The notes beneath the pieces are model-generated. The model was not told the DNA's origin and searched no databases. It saw only the letters and a program-made list of their open reading frames with translations. The translations under genes were made by a program, and so were the position numbers. A DNA stretch of 64,000 bases, taken from positions 7,902,890 through 7,966,889 of the forward strand of contig NC_034014.1 of NCBI RefSeq assembly GCF_000346465.2, read 5' to 3'. The first letter of the stretch is position 1. Every line of letters starts with the position of its first letter. The stretch comes from Prunus persica. Lineage: Eukaryota > Streptophyta > Magnoliopsida > Rosales > Rosaceae. This document shows positions 11,166 to 21,509 of the stretch, piece after piece.

Positions 11166-11468
11166 AAAATGGAGACAAATAACAATAGCAAAGACAACTC
11201 AAACTTTAAGTTGGGGGAGGGGGGTTATTTTATGAATCTGAAAATTATATTAAATAAGATTTTAAGCTTGATTAGGTAATTTGTTGAGTTGAATGAATCC
11301 TAGTCATCGAGTTTTCTTATTAAAAAAAATATGTTTTATTTATTATTAAAAAAAATAAGGTGATGAATTGCAGGTAAGAAAAAATTAATTTGAGAGGGTA
11401 AAGCCAAATTACTGTAATTAAAACTTTGTGAGGGTTTTATTGTCTACTATAATTAAGTACTTTCTTGC

Positions 11469-11693
11469 GGGAGACTTTGGAAAAACCCAAAGGAGAGAGA
11501 AATTTTTTAAAAGAAGTTAAAATGGACAAAGTTGCCCTTATTTATTTTTGGATTTCTTAATGAATCATTTACATTTGCATGTCTTTAATTTGAAAGTCGA
11601 GAGGTTTTTCTGTCTTTTTTGAAAAAGCTTTGGCTTTTTCCAAAAGTGAAAGTTTTTTTATGGCTAAAACCTAAATTTACTAAGAAAGAAAAT
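11469..11693 (-). repeat. dispersed repeat R1, copy 2 (inverse orientation)
   Basis: Its reverse complement aligns with 608-824 along the whole length, including the TTTCTTTCTTAGTAAATTTA edge that copy 1 also carries. It is non-coding. The two copies are more alike than either is to the third at 50763-50975. Confidence 0.7.
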
Positions 11694-12950
11694 ATACATG
11701 TGGCCGTTGGTCAAGGCGGCAAGTTGTTCATCAAATTCTGATTCACATTACCTACCTCCACAATTTATGAACGAACTACCTTGACCCTGCAAGGTCCCCA
11801 AAAGTCCATTGGACCAATGTGCTTTGCAGATTCAAAGTAGGTTTTGCTCTTCCTATTGAAACTTTTTTATAAATAAATAATAAAAAATTAGGTAAACGAA
11901 GTATAAATAGTCACAAGTAAAAGAAGTAAATTAGGGAGACTTGAGACTGTCTGCATATATAAACGTGGGGATCATATCACCTAAACTTTCTGCAAAATAG
12001 AAAGGTTAACGTAATTAGATTAGTTGACCTAGACATGATTTGCAGTGAAAAACAAAAGAAAAAAAGTTTAAATTTTAGAGTAGGTATGGAATTTTTTTTA
12101 TAATAAAAAAACTATTAGTCTTGCTCTGGTCCAAAGAAGTTGTGACAGTATCCAATGTTTGGCCACATCAACATCATGACAACAGGTTCATTTGGTTCCT
12201 TGATACAATTGGAACAAGCATCCATCTAGTGTTGCAGGCCTGCAGCTATTTGATCCCAAGTAAATTTTTTTGACTGCTCTATATAGCTTAGGAGAAAGAA
12301 AATTAAGGGTTTGAAAAGGAAAACTCATTGGAATTTGAGGTGGTTCTGAACTCATTCAAGATAACTTGCCCCCCAAAAAAAACACAAACAAGCAAACCCC
12401 CATTTCACTGTAAATTTTATGAACAAGATAACTTTCCCACTTACTAAAATTTCCTGAAACTGTGAACAAGATAGTTTCCAAAGCATGGAGATGGATAATG
12501 TCCCCTGAATTCTCTTTCATGCCATATCCACATACACCATCATGCTTGGTCAGGATCACACAGAATTTATGTATAAATATATCCAAGATTTAAGCTATTT
12601 TGGACATATATCTCTGTGAGTCTTAGGACAAATTATAAGGTAAGCAGTCATGTCATGAATCAGCACAAATTAACTGTTAACCCCTCTTTTTATCTTCTAT
12701 CCTCTTCACTTTTCTTCTCTCATTCGGCAACCACAACCGACAAGTTTTCTGTTATCTTGCTTTTTTTATTATGAAGGATTTTTCTTATTGAGAGAAGGCG
12801 ATTGTATGTTAAACTCACACACACTACACAAATGCTATGACTCAAACTGAGGACGTTTTCGGGAGGAAATTGCTCCAATTTTGTCTCCATGTATAACTTC
12901 CCTCATCAACCAACTTCTCACCTTTTCAATGTGGGGTCCACAGATCACCC

Positions 12951-12958
12951 TATTTATA
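12951..12958 (+). promoter_or_regulatory. TATA box candidate for the XTH gene
   Basis: TATTTATA lies 152 bp upstream of the XTH start codon within a pyrimidine-rich leader. Position and sequence suit a plant core promoter; transcription start was not determined. Confidence 0.45.
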
Positions 12959-13102
12959 CCCAACTGTAAAGCCATACTATTTTCATATGCTTACTACTAC
13001 CCACCTTCAATTCTCAGTCCCACCCCTGTCTTCAAAACAGAGTCACTCTGTTTGTGCTGCATTGCCTTCTCATTTCCCCTTCTTTTCTTTTTTTTTCTCT
13101 TC

Positions 13103-14724
13103 ATGGCTCCTCTTCTCCCTTTAATTTTCTTCCTCATGTTCTCTTCAAATAGTGCTCAGGGTCCCCCCCCACCTGGCTATAACCCCAGTTCCAAAATTAG
13201 CACAGTAGGGTTTGATCAGGGTTTTAGAAACCTATGGGGACTTGAGCATCAGAATTTAGACCAGGGTGCATTAACAATCTGGCTTGATTCTAGCTCAGGT
13301 ACTCAATCAGACAAAACTTCATGCTTTTCTATACTTTAATTTAGTAATTTTGATCTGTTTTATGCTTTAATTAAGTTTTATGATCATTTATAATTATTAT
13401 CTCAGATTTTTTAGCATCTGCTACATTTTTGACATACTGCAGGAAGTGGGTTCAAGTCACTTCATCCATATCGTTCTGGATACTTTGGAGCAGCCGTCAA
13501 GCTCCAACCAGGTTATACTGCTGGAGTAATTACATCATTTTATGTAAGGCTTGCTTTCATGATTACATAATTGCATTAGATTAATTAATTCCTGGATTAG
13601 GAAGAAGAATGAAAATTGGGTTGTGTCTAACTTTCTGTGCTTGTTTTTACAGCTCTCTAACAATGAAGAACACCCAGGGAACCACGACGAAATCGATATC
13701 GAGTTCCTCGGGACAACCCCCGGAAAGCCCTACACTCTGCAAACCAATGTGTACATTAGAGGAAGTGGAGATGCAAACATAATTGGGAGAGAGAAGAAGT
13801 TTCATCTCTGGTTTGATCCAACACAAGACTTTCATAACTATGCTATAGTATGGAACCCTACTGAGATCATGTGAGTATGGTGGTACCACCAATTGTTGTA
13901 CCTTTTTCCAATCAAACTTAATGTTTTACATGTCACATGTGTATGTAAGGTAAACATCAAGGCAAACTGTCTTGTGTCTTTTAGTAGGGGAATGTGTGAA
14001 ACACAGTTTGTTTTTTATTTTTGAAGGGGAAATGCTACTTAGGATTCTGGTTTTTTTATTCCCTTTTTATTCTAAAGAATCTTCCAAGTTCATTGAGTCG
14101 TTACATCAAAGTAATTCTCCAAATTTCTGAACTTACTTTCAACTTTTACTTTATTAGTTTAAATAATTATCATATTACTGATCACATCTCTCGTGTATGT
14201 GAAATTCACGGATAACCTTTTATATTAGCATCATTGATTTTCTTTTTTATATTTTTTTGTTGCCTTATTTAGATTGAGTTGATACACATTTAAATTATGT
14301 TTGTAGAGATAATAATAATAATGATGACTTATTATATATGATGTAAATAATTTACAGATTCCTGGTGGATGATGTGCCCATAAGAAGGTACCAAAGAAAG
14401 AGTGATGCCACGTTTCCATTGAGGCCAATGTGGGCATATGGATCCATATGGGATGCATCAACATGGGCCACAGAGGATGGAAAATACAAAGCCGACTACT
14501 CGTACCAACCATTTGTTGGAAGATACAACAATTTCAAACTAGGTGGGTGCACAGCCGATGGCTCTACTACAACCTCATGCCAGCCGCCCTCAGCCTCGCC
14601 CTCCGGCGCAACAGGGCTAAGCCAGCAGCAGTACTCAGCCATGGAGTGGGTGCAGAGGAACTACTTGGTGTATGACTATTGCCGGGACCCGAAGAGAGAC
14701 CATACACAAACACCTGAGTGTTGA
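13103..14724 (+). CDS. XTH32: xyloglucan endotransglucosylase/hydrolase, group III-A (XTH32-like), 4 exons
   Basis: Exons join as 13103-13298, 13443-13543, 13653-13870 and 14358-14724, all with GT..AG introns and matching phases, giving 293 aa. Residues 1-19 form a signal peptide ending near SNSAQG, so the product is apoplastic. The GH16 catalytic motif [10 protein letters not shown] lies at 110-119, with Glu112 as nucleophile and Glu116 as acid/base. The N-glycosylation site that usually follows the motif in other groups is absent (GTTP instead). The C-terminal XET_C region has paired cysteines in GGCTADG...SC and YDYC...TPEC. The [10 protein letters not shown] start and the IDIEF form of the motif match group III-A, whose studied members are mainly xyloglucan hydrolases (family knowledge). 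The predicted role is xyloglucan cutting or rejoining in growing walls. The ATG at 13103 is chosen because it starts the signal peptide; an earlier in-frame ATG at 12881 lies in the leader. Confidence 0.93.
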
Positions 14725-15000
14725 AGAGTCTGGCTTGCACTTTGGTTTCCCAAGTGAATTAATTGTTTTCCTTTACAGTTATAAGCAGTTTGTTTGGACT
14801 TGATTGGAAGGCCTTGAGATGGATCCCACTTGCTCTAAATGGGTGCAGCAAGAGGGGTTGTTGAGCGTCCAAGGCCTTTTGGATTTGAATTATTGCAGTT
14901 TTTTTCTTTTCTTTTTGCAGTGTCATTTGATGATTGCTTTTGTTGTACCAACCAATGTACGATTAATAAATTTATGTGATAGTGCGTGGTTTTAATCAAT
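14725..15000 (+). terminator. 3' UTR and poly(A) signal candidate of the XTH gene
   Basis: AATAAA occurs at 14965-14970, about 240 bp after the stop, in a T-rich context typical of plant 3' ends. No transcript evidence is available. Confidence 0.4.
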
Positions 15001-15277
15001 TGTACTTTGTGTTTTTTTTATGCCCCGCAGAGAGAAATGGGTCTGATTATTATGCCATATTTGCAAACATGCAGAAGGAGCACACAGTAGCCCACTTGTG
15101 ACAATTGTCTTTGGATTTGTCTATGGATTTTAGTTGCACAAAAATCAATTGTGAGTAAAAGCAATATAGTTCAAACTGTTGCTTTTAGAATACAATGTGA
15201 TTTGTATGGAGATAAGATCTTTAGAGATCTACTTTGTAATTTACTTTAACTTCAAATATATATAGAGAGAGAACGTT

Positions 15278-15424
15278 TTTATTGAGGGATTCCTCAAATA
15301 AGCTTATTTGAGGGGCACCTTTATAGGGCCCACTTCGCATTGTGTTTCACTATTCCAAATCGTCTATTTTTTAGATATTCATTCAAAGATTATCTCTACA
15401 AAAAATCATTTGAATCCGATATAT
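15278..15424. repeat. partial copy of the MITE at 8769-9150
   Basis: This matches the left third of the fuller copy, starting at ATTGAGGGATTCCTCAAATA and breaking off after GAATCCGATAT, where it runs into unrelated AT-rich sequence. No right terminal repeat is present, so it is truncated. Confidence 0.65.
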
Positions 15425-16665
15425 ATAGTTCTAACTGTTTGGAGATAATTTAATTAGTATATGTTTAATTAGTCAATCCAATTATATATAGAAAAAAAAT
15501 CATAAGACAATTATTATTTGCAGTCTAATTCTTTTATAAATTAGTATGTATCAAGTGTATTTTTTTCATCCTTTTTTATTTATTTATATAAATTCTGTTT
15601 GGATAGAAGAAAATAATTTAGGATTTAGCTAAAAGGAGAAATTAATATTTCTATTGTTTAGCAACTTAAGTATGTAATTTATTAAATAACGCGCAGAAAA
15701 ATTGTAAAAATTAGGGATTTAGATTTCCGAACTTTATGAAAGTCAAAAGACATGTCATTTCACAATTTCTATTGAGCCAATTTGAGAACATTTAACCAAT
15801 CAAGTTGGCCGCAGGCTTAATAATTTAATTGGATAAAGTAAAAGACGACGAAGTAACAGAGAAAGGATGAAGAATCTTAAGAAGTCTATTCATCCATCGG
15901 ATCCATCCTAGTAAATACGTTAAGTCAAACATTTAGGAGCACTTGTGATTAAACAGTCTCATTAGAATCAGCCAAATTATAGCTTAGGGAAGAAAACAAA
16001 AGCTTTTATCATTGAATGAATAAATAGACTTATGTGATTCGGCCGAAAAAGAAAAGACATTTACTTGTTTGGCTTGATTCATGGCTGTATCAAAAGCCAA
16101 AAGCTGCTAAATTATCATTAGAAAGAATCGATCATGGAATTTGAGTGACAGCTAAAATCAACACAACTACCATATGATTATGAGCAGATGATCCAATCCA
16201 ATGAACCCTTAAGATGTGATTAGAAGTCTACAATTAGCTAATATTTTTATGAGGAGGTGGACTTTGCTAGATTTGGGAGGATTTTCTAGTTATTGGTGCC
16301 TTGAAGATCATGAGGGTGTTGGAAACTAGCAGTGACATTCTTTGGAATGTTGAAGCTGAGCAGTAATGCCCTCCGCTTGATGATGTTTTCTTCACTCTAT
16401 ACATTGTATTTTCCCCATTTCTTAAAAACTGTTGTCTGCTCACAAAATAAACAAACTAGATGCCTATGAGGCTATGATACACATAAAATTGTAAAATGGA
16501 TTTTGGGCTTTGGGTTATAGGGCTTTGGTTTGTTTTTGGGCCTCTCATAAATCCATAGAAAAAAGGGTAAACTGCTAAATACCTCCTTGTATTATATTGA
16601 CTGTCGAAATCTCCACCATAAATTATTTTTTCAGCCAATTTAGCCCTCAGATTATTTTAAATGGT

Positions 16666-16714
16666 CAATTTAGCCCCTGCATTAGTTTTCATGCAATTTT
16701 ATCCAATTTTCTAT
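16666..16714. repeat. left inverted arm flanking the LDH fragment
   Basis: CAATTTAGCCCCTGCATTAG through ATCCAATTTTCTATC is matched in reverse complement by 17814-17864 (CAATTTAGCACCTACTGTTA through ATCCAATTTTTCGTC). Identity by eye is about three quarters over 50 bp. The sequence style resembles Mutator-like terminal or subterminal repeats. Outer element boundaries and a 9-bp target duplication were not resolved. Confidence 0.5.
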
Positions 16715-17052
16715 CTAAATGTCACATGGTAGGCACATGATTCAATTAGAATTTAATTTTTTTTAATTTTAAAATAATTAGATTTTAAAGCACTTCAGGC
16801 TCATTAGACCCCAGCGGTAGGGCTCGTCAATGGGCCGGGCCGGGCCAGGCTAGCCCGGTCCAAATTTAATGGGCTTGGGTCGGGCCGGGCCGAGCCTAAA
16901 CGGGCCCTACTTCATTCAAAAAAAATCATAAACTTAATCATAAGGGCATTTTAGTCCAAATTTGAGATTAAACTCACTTAATTCCAATGGGCCGGGCGGG
17001 TCCCCATCGGGCCATCAGCCCGCGGGCCAAATGATGAGGCCTACCCAGCAGC

Positions 17053-17596
17053 CTCGACCTAACCTAGGCCTTCTTCAAGCCCATCTACGGTGCCGCCTCT
17101 CCCTCTTCCACCAAGCGCCACACCAAGTTCTCCGTTATCGGTGCCATGCCAGCAATGTGGTTATGGCCATCGCCCAAACCATCCTCACTTAGGACCTCGT
17201 CGACGCCAAACCTGAGAAGCTCTGCAACAAGATGCTCGACCTCTAGCACGCCGCTGCCTTCCTCCCCTGCACCAAGATCATAGCCGACGTTGACTACGCC
17301 GTCACAGTCAGATCTGACCTCTACATCATCACCGCTGGGGCCCGCTAGATCATTGGCTAGTCCAGGCTCAACCTGTTCCACCGGAATGTCGGCCTCTTTC
17401 GCAATGTTATCCCGCCGCTCGCCAAGTACTCGTACGACAAGATCCTGCTGATCTTGTCGAACTCGGTCGGCATCTTGACCTACGTGGCCTGGAAGCTGTC
17501 CGGGTTTCCTAGCAATCGGGTTGTCGGGGCGGGTGGGCTCTTCGTGGTTTGATTCCTCATTGCTGATCATCTTGATGGCAACGCTCATGATGTGCA
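17053..17596 (+). pseudogene. LDH: L-lactate dehydrogenase first-exon fragment with stops
   Basis: Translating the plus strand gives LDH landmarks in order: LDLT*AFFKPIYGAA, KRHTKFSVIGA (start of the Rossmann fold), MAIAQTILT*DLVDA, NKMLDL*HAAAFLP, KIIADVDYAVTV, ITAGAR*I and [11 protein letters not shown], then an ADHLDGNAHDVQ-like end. At least five stops interrupt it. Most stand where the family has Gln (CAG to TAG) and one where Glu is expected. There is a frameshift near 17140 within the G-x-G-x-x-G region. It stops at ...GTGCAG|GTGGGT, which looks like the exon 1 donor, so this is a DNA-level copy rather than a processed transcript. The second exon, with the catalytic His, is missing. 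Inverted arms at 16666-16714 and 17814-17864 enclose it. The enzyme would reduce pyruvate to lactate; this copy cannot. Confidence 0.85.
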
Positions 17597-17813
17597 GGTG
17601 GGTTTTGATATGAAATTTCTCATATTTTTTTTCGTTTATGAGTATCAATTTTGGATAAAACATGGTTTTGTTTTTTCGTTTAGGGACGAGGGATGTAAAA
17701 GACTGGTAATAGGTTTTTTGGAAAAATATATCTAAGTTTAGCATGTTTTTTGTTTTTACATTTTATTTTTATTAATATTGTACTTTGTAAAATGACAAAC
17801 TTACCCTCATAAT

Positions 17814-17864
17814 TGACGAAAAATTGGATGGAATTGTAGAAACTTAACAGTAGGTGCTAAATTG
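17814..17864. repeat. right inverted arm flanking the LDH fragment
   Basis: This is the reverse-complement partner of 16666-16714. Together they place the LDH fragment in the middle of a foldback structure of about 1.2 kb, as in transposons that have captured host exons. Confidence 0.5.
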
Positions 17865-18255
17865 GTGATAAAATTTATTATAAGGGTAAGAAAAGTCTGC
17901 ACAGAGACAATCTTATCCAACAATAGCAAGTGGGTTTCTTCATGCAGGGGATGACGGAGTCAGGTTCGGCTCGAGCTCCCTTCTAAGTGGCTGAAAAGGG
18001 AAGGCTCTTCTCAATCTCACTCTCTCTCGCTCTAAGTTCGTTGGAGGAAGAAAAGGAAAAAGAAGATGAGGGTGATGGGGAAAAGGTTACTCTGTTGTGC
18101 GTAAAGAAGAAGGAAATATTAAATGAAAAAAGAAGAAGGAGGAAGTTGGTATATGGGAAACCACAAAGGAGCTTATGAAATTTATTTTTGGGTCGGGTTT
18201 AATTATTCGGCCCATTCCAGCACTTATCCATGGCCCTAATAATTAAGGGGGCTAA

Positions 18256-19720
18256 TGTTGAGGCCCAAAAATCCAGGGTTAGGCCCAAATAAATTCTCAG
18301 CCCAACGCAATGCTTTATTAAGAAAAGACCCGATTTGGAACACGCAAAAGTTCGTCATTCACGTTCGCACGAGTCATGATTCACATGTCATACCAAATAA
18401 ATATGCAATCTGTCATGCTAAGAGTCGAAATAAACACTGGCTCTATAAACCCATACTAATTATCCCATCAAGCATCATAACTAAAAAACATGCCAAGTCA
18501 TGCCATGCTAAGCAGGAAATTATTATTTCACAACCAACCACGCTACAAGCTTAAGTGGGCCCAAGCCACGCAAATGTCCAGGGCTTGCTTGAGTGGGTTG
18601 TGGTATGGATGGTAATCAGTTGTCATGATGCCCATTGACGGGCCAAGAAATGGAGTTTCCAGGTTGCTTGGGAGTTTCAGAACTCAAGCCCATTTCTGAA
18701 GTCCAAACATGTAGGTGCAGCACAAAGGAGAAAATAGTCCATTACCTTAGCCAAAATAGTCCATTAGCTTAACCAAAATTAGCCCAACACCTCAACAAAA
18801 TAGGCCAACACTTGGTGAGGTTGGCCCATTTATTTGATAAACCAATCCATTGTCATAGAAGGCCCATGTAACTAAGATAAAGACCTGCAAAAGCCTCAGC
18901 CCTTTGTTGAAAAAACAGAAGTCACGAGGGGAGCAAGATGTCCACATATGCAGAGCTGCTCCAGCACATGGGAAAGAACAAGTTCCAAGCACAAAACATC
19001 CGAAGAACCAGGGATATTAGCGCGCAAGCTGTCAGGAGGAGAGGCACCCTTCGAACCAGCATGTATATCCATTTGCTTTCCTTGATCAGATCTAGCCATG
19101 GAAGGAGGAAGGAAAGAAAAAAAAAAGCTGAGAATGGGAGTCTCCTACTAGCTGCGGAAAAGGGCCTTGAGCTCCCAAAAATCCTTGATTTTGTGCAAAT
19201 AGATTGATGAAATTTCACCAAGATGGGAAAGTCAAGGAAGGAGAGGAGAAATTAAGGGAAAGACTTGGCAAAATAGGATGGAAGCCATTAGGGTTTCTTG
19301 GAAAAAATGGCTTCCATCGGCTATAAATAGGGCCTCTTCTACCCAACAAACATCATCCACAACCAGAGAGCAAGCTTCCTCTCTTACTCCTAAAACCCAG
19401 CAATTTCGGGCTCAGCCCATCCTTTTCCCTTAGTTTACCCTCTTGGCAAGCTGTTCTAACACTTAACAGAGTCTCTGTCAAGTTGCCGAAAAAGGCACTC
19501 AAGCCACCTTTTTCTCTCTTTCCCTCATTCTCAACCAAACCTCTCTGTAAAACCCTTTCTCTCCTACCTTAATACCCCATCTTTCCCCTAGGAACACTTA
19601 ATTTTCTCTTCAGTGCTAAACTCATGACAACTTTGCTCCCATGCCACAAGCCTCTCATGCCAAGCTAGAAAATTTATCTGTAAGCATTAAGAAATCATCT
19701 GTAAACAGCCATTATTTTCA
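18256..19720 (+). mobile_element. probable LTR-derived sequence (solo LTR or fragment)
   Basis: A TGTTGAGGCCC start at 18256 is followed by about 1.1 kb without genes. A strong TATA context (CTATAAATAGGGC at about 19321) then precedes a C/T-rich leader-like segment, which is the usual layout of a plant LTR with U3, R and U5. No second copy exists in the window. I could not fix the right end or a clean 5-bp target duplication; a GCTAA occurs both before the start and near 19625. Treat the boundaries as approximate. Confidence 0.35.
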
Positions 19721-20959
19721 GTTGGTGAAGGTAACCAAGGTGTTTCCTAAGGTTTTGTCATCCTTTTGAAGCATTTTGGGGTCTGATCTTTGAACTCAGA
19801 CACAGGGGATATTTTCTTCAGTTTACTTTTTACGGCGGCCCAGCCCATTTGTAGCTGCCAGAAGAAAAAAGCCCCTACAATAAGCATATCAGAAATGATT
19901 CGTTTGTTTTTAATTTTTTGGTTTGAAAGCTTATTGAAATTAAGCAAAAATTGTTCAAATTGAAAGAATCACATAACGACTACAAGATGACTTATCGGTA
20001 CTAATTACTTGATTAGAAAACAAACATGGGAATCAGGTGGGAGACGACGTTGATGATGGTAGATGGCGGCAAAACTACTTGGATCTCTGTCTCATCTTTC
20101 GGCTCTTCCTCTTCAACCTCCTCATGCGCTTCTTTCCACTTGGCTCTCATGGTGACGATGAAATGAAGTTCGCTCTCTAGTTCTGCAAAGAAGGCTGCGG
20201 GGAAGGGAACAAGATATCTTCTGTGTTCAATATTTTAGTGGATTTATAGCATTTGAAACTTGTAAAGAATAAGTTAATGGGAATAATGTAAGAAAATAGT
20301 CATAGATGCTGAGTGACAAAATGCAATGTGAGTTGTTAATTGGAGTTATGACTTAGCTTTGGGAGTTTGCATCCTCGATGAGACCCCTACCTAGAAGGAA
20401 AATATCCTTCTTGATGATCTGTTGGGTATTGCTAAACCCCGCTTGATTTCTGCTATTTAACTTTGTTTGTTGCCCCTCTATCACCAAAAAAAATCAATGC
20501 GACTGCATGTAGAAAAACAATGTGATATATACAACTGAAAAAGCCTATTGGCACGTGCGAAAACGTAATGGAAAAGTCTTTGTTTTTTTTTTTTTACTGT
20601 TATTTTCTAGCGAGAGAGGATGGTGAATATTGCATAACGCTCACGTTTAGAATTTTTCAAGACTCATCATCAACTCATTCTTTGGCTACAACTTAAAAGC
20701 AATGTGGAACTGATAACCGTTTGGTGTCAAAAATAAAAATAAATACAAACCGAGACCCATCAACATCAACTCATTCTTTAGCAACCACAATCAACGTGGG
20801 TGGGAAAAGGAAAAACAATTGAAAAAAAGATTAAATAAAAAACTGTTCAGACGCGCGAAACACCCCTCCACTGCTAATGCGTACTTGCTCCGTTCTCCCT
20901 CGTCATCAGAAAAAGGGAGATTTGTGCGGAATTCATACAAAATCATGCATATTTTCCCT
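19721..20959. other. intergenic with one coding-like stretch
   Basis: Non-coding for the most part. On the minus strand 20013-20180 reads as an open, acidic helix-like segment (KWKEAHEEVEEEEPKDETEI) ending at TAA, possibly the tail of a decayed gene. I do not recognise it. Confidence 0.35.
20013..20205 (-). pseudogene. coding-like C-terminal fragment, unknown
   Basis: The minus-strand frame reads ELESELHFIVTMRAKWKEAH, then an acidic EEVEEEEPKDE run, then a hydrophobic end NVVSHLIPMFVF and a stop at 20013-20015. Codon use and amino-acid pattern look protein-like, but no start, domain or splice structure is evident. It could be a remnant exon or chance. Confidence 0.2.
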
Positions 20960-21148
20960 TCATAAGTTTATCCCATTCTGAACTCCTGCCTTCTTCACCC
21001 TCCCAAAACCATATGGTTTTGCACAAATCATGACTTGGTCCCCGTCTTGCAAACGGAGCACATCGTTTGACACTGGTCCCTGCCAAAGATAATCGCCTTC
21101 AGGTTCTTGACTGGGAACTTTTACTGAGGCAATTGGTATCACGGCCAA
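20960..21148 (-). pseudogene. unidentified exon-like fragment, about 60 aa
   Basis: The minus frame reads SVKVPSQEPEGDYLWQGPVS, continues NDVLRLQDGDQVMICAKPYG, and ends at TGA. The balanced composition and a possible AG acceptor just before SVKV suggest a real terminal exon. It lies on the same strand as the ATP-citrate lyase fragment but does not match the missing part of that protein, so it is probably from a different gene. I do not recognise the family. Confidence 0.3.
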
Positions 21149-21297
21149 GAAAATTAGTTCCCTTCATAAAATTTATAACCATCACGCCAATACAACATTT
21201 AGAATCTATAGGTCTTGTGGAATCTGAGGAGTAAATGAAGCACACAGTCAACCCTTTTAAATTACAACCCACAATTATTTGAGGAACGTGGGATCCC

Positions 21298-21493
21298 AGT
21301 ATAGCCGCGCGGCGAGACTCGGTTTTTAGAATTTTTTTCCAAAAATAGTATAGCCGTGCGGCTTTACTGGGCTCCTTTTTCTTTTCCTTTCAATTAATAG
21401 TATAGCTAGGTTTTCCCCATTTTTAGTATAGCCGCACGGCTTTACTCGCGTCTTTTATTTTATTTAGCAAATATTATAGCTGCGCGGCTATAC
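21298..21493. repeat. interspersed TATAGCCG(C/T)(G/A)CGGC palindromic motif, 4 copies
   Basis: Near-palindromic units TATAGCCGCGCGGC (21300), TATAGCCGTGCGGC (21349), TATAGCCGCACGGC (21427) and TATAGCTGCGCGGCTATA (21476) recur. A degenerate TATAGCTAGG unit lies at 21411. The first and last pairs are each 49 bp apart. T-rich spacers separate them and some units are followed by TTTACT. The GC-rich cores stand out from the AT-rich background. They interrupt the ATP-citrate lyase fragment at its 3' end. Confidence 0.75.
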
Positions 21494-21509
21494 CCTTTTT
21501 TGAAAAAAT

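Larger units (their letters stand above)
9890..12950. other. intergenic sequence upstream of the XTH gene
   Basis: Mostly AT-rich, non-coding sequence. It holds a possible tRNA-derived SINE relic (11030-11165) and dispersed repeat R1 (11469-11693). No protein-coding frame with a recognisable domain is present. Confidence 0.5.
15001..17052. other. intergenic region downstream of XTH
   Basis: Non-coding. It includes a partial MITE copy (15278-15424), the segment around 16130-16560 that reappears diverged at 32590-35410, and the left arm of the inverted repeat surrounding the LDH fragment (16666-16714). A GGGCC-rich tract lies at about 16820-16910. No intact gene is seen. Confidence 0.5.

Noticed and set aside
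12881..13102. Longer XTH start at the first in-frame ATG
   Set aside because: It would place about 74 residues ahead of a good signal peptide; the TATA box and pyrimidine-rich leader fit initiation at 13103.
14231..14512. Minus-strand frame over XTH exon 4
   Set aside because: Shadow of the coding exon; the plus strand is XTH with correct splice sites.
17085..17744. 219-codon open frame on the minus strand
   Set aside because: It is antisense to the LDH fragment; the plus strand gives recognisable LDH blocks, while this translation has no domain.
16820..18237. GGGCC-rich tract and TAGGGC/GCCCTA ends as a hAT element around the LDH fragment
   Set aside because: Flanking 8-bp target repeats do not match (CCCAGCGG against ATAATTAA); the inner inverted arms are a better explanation.
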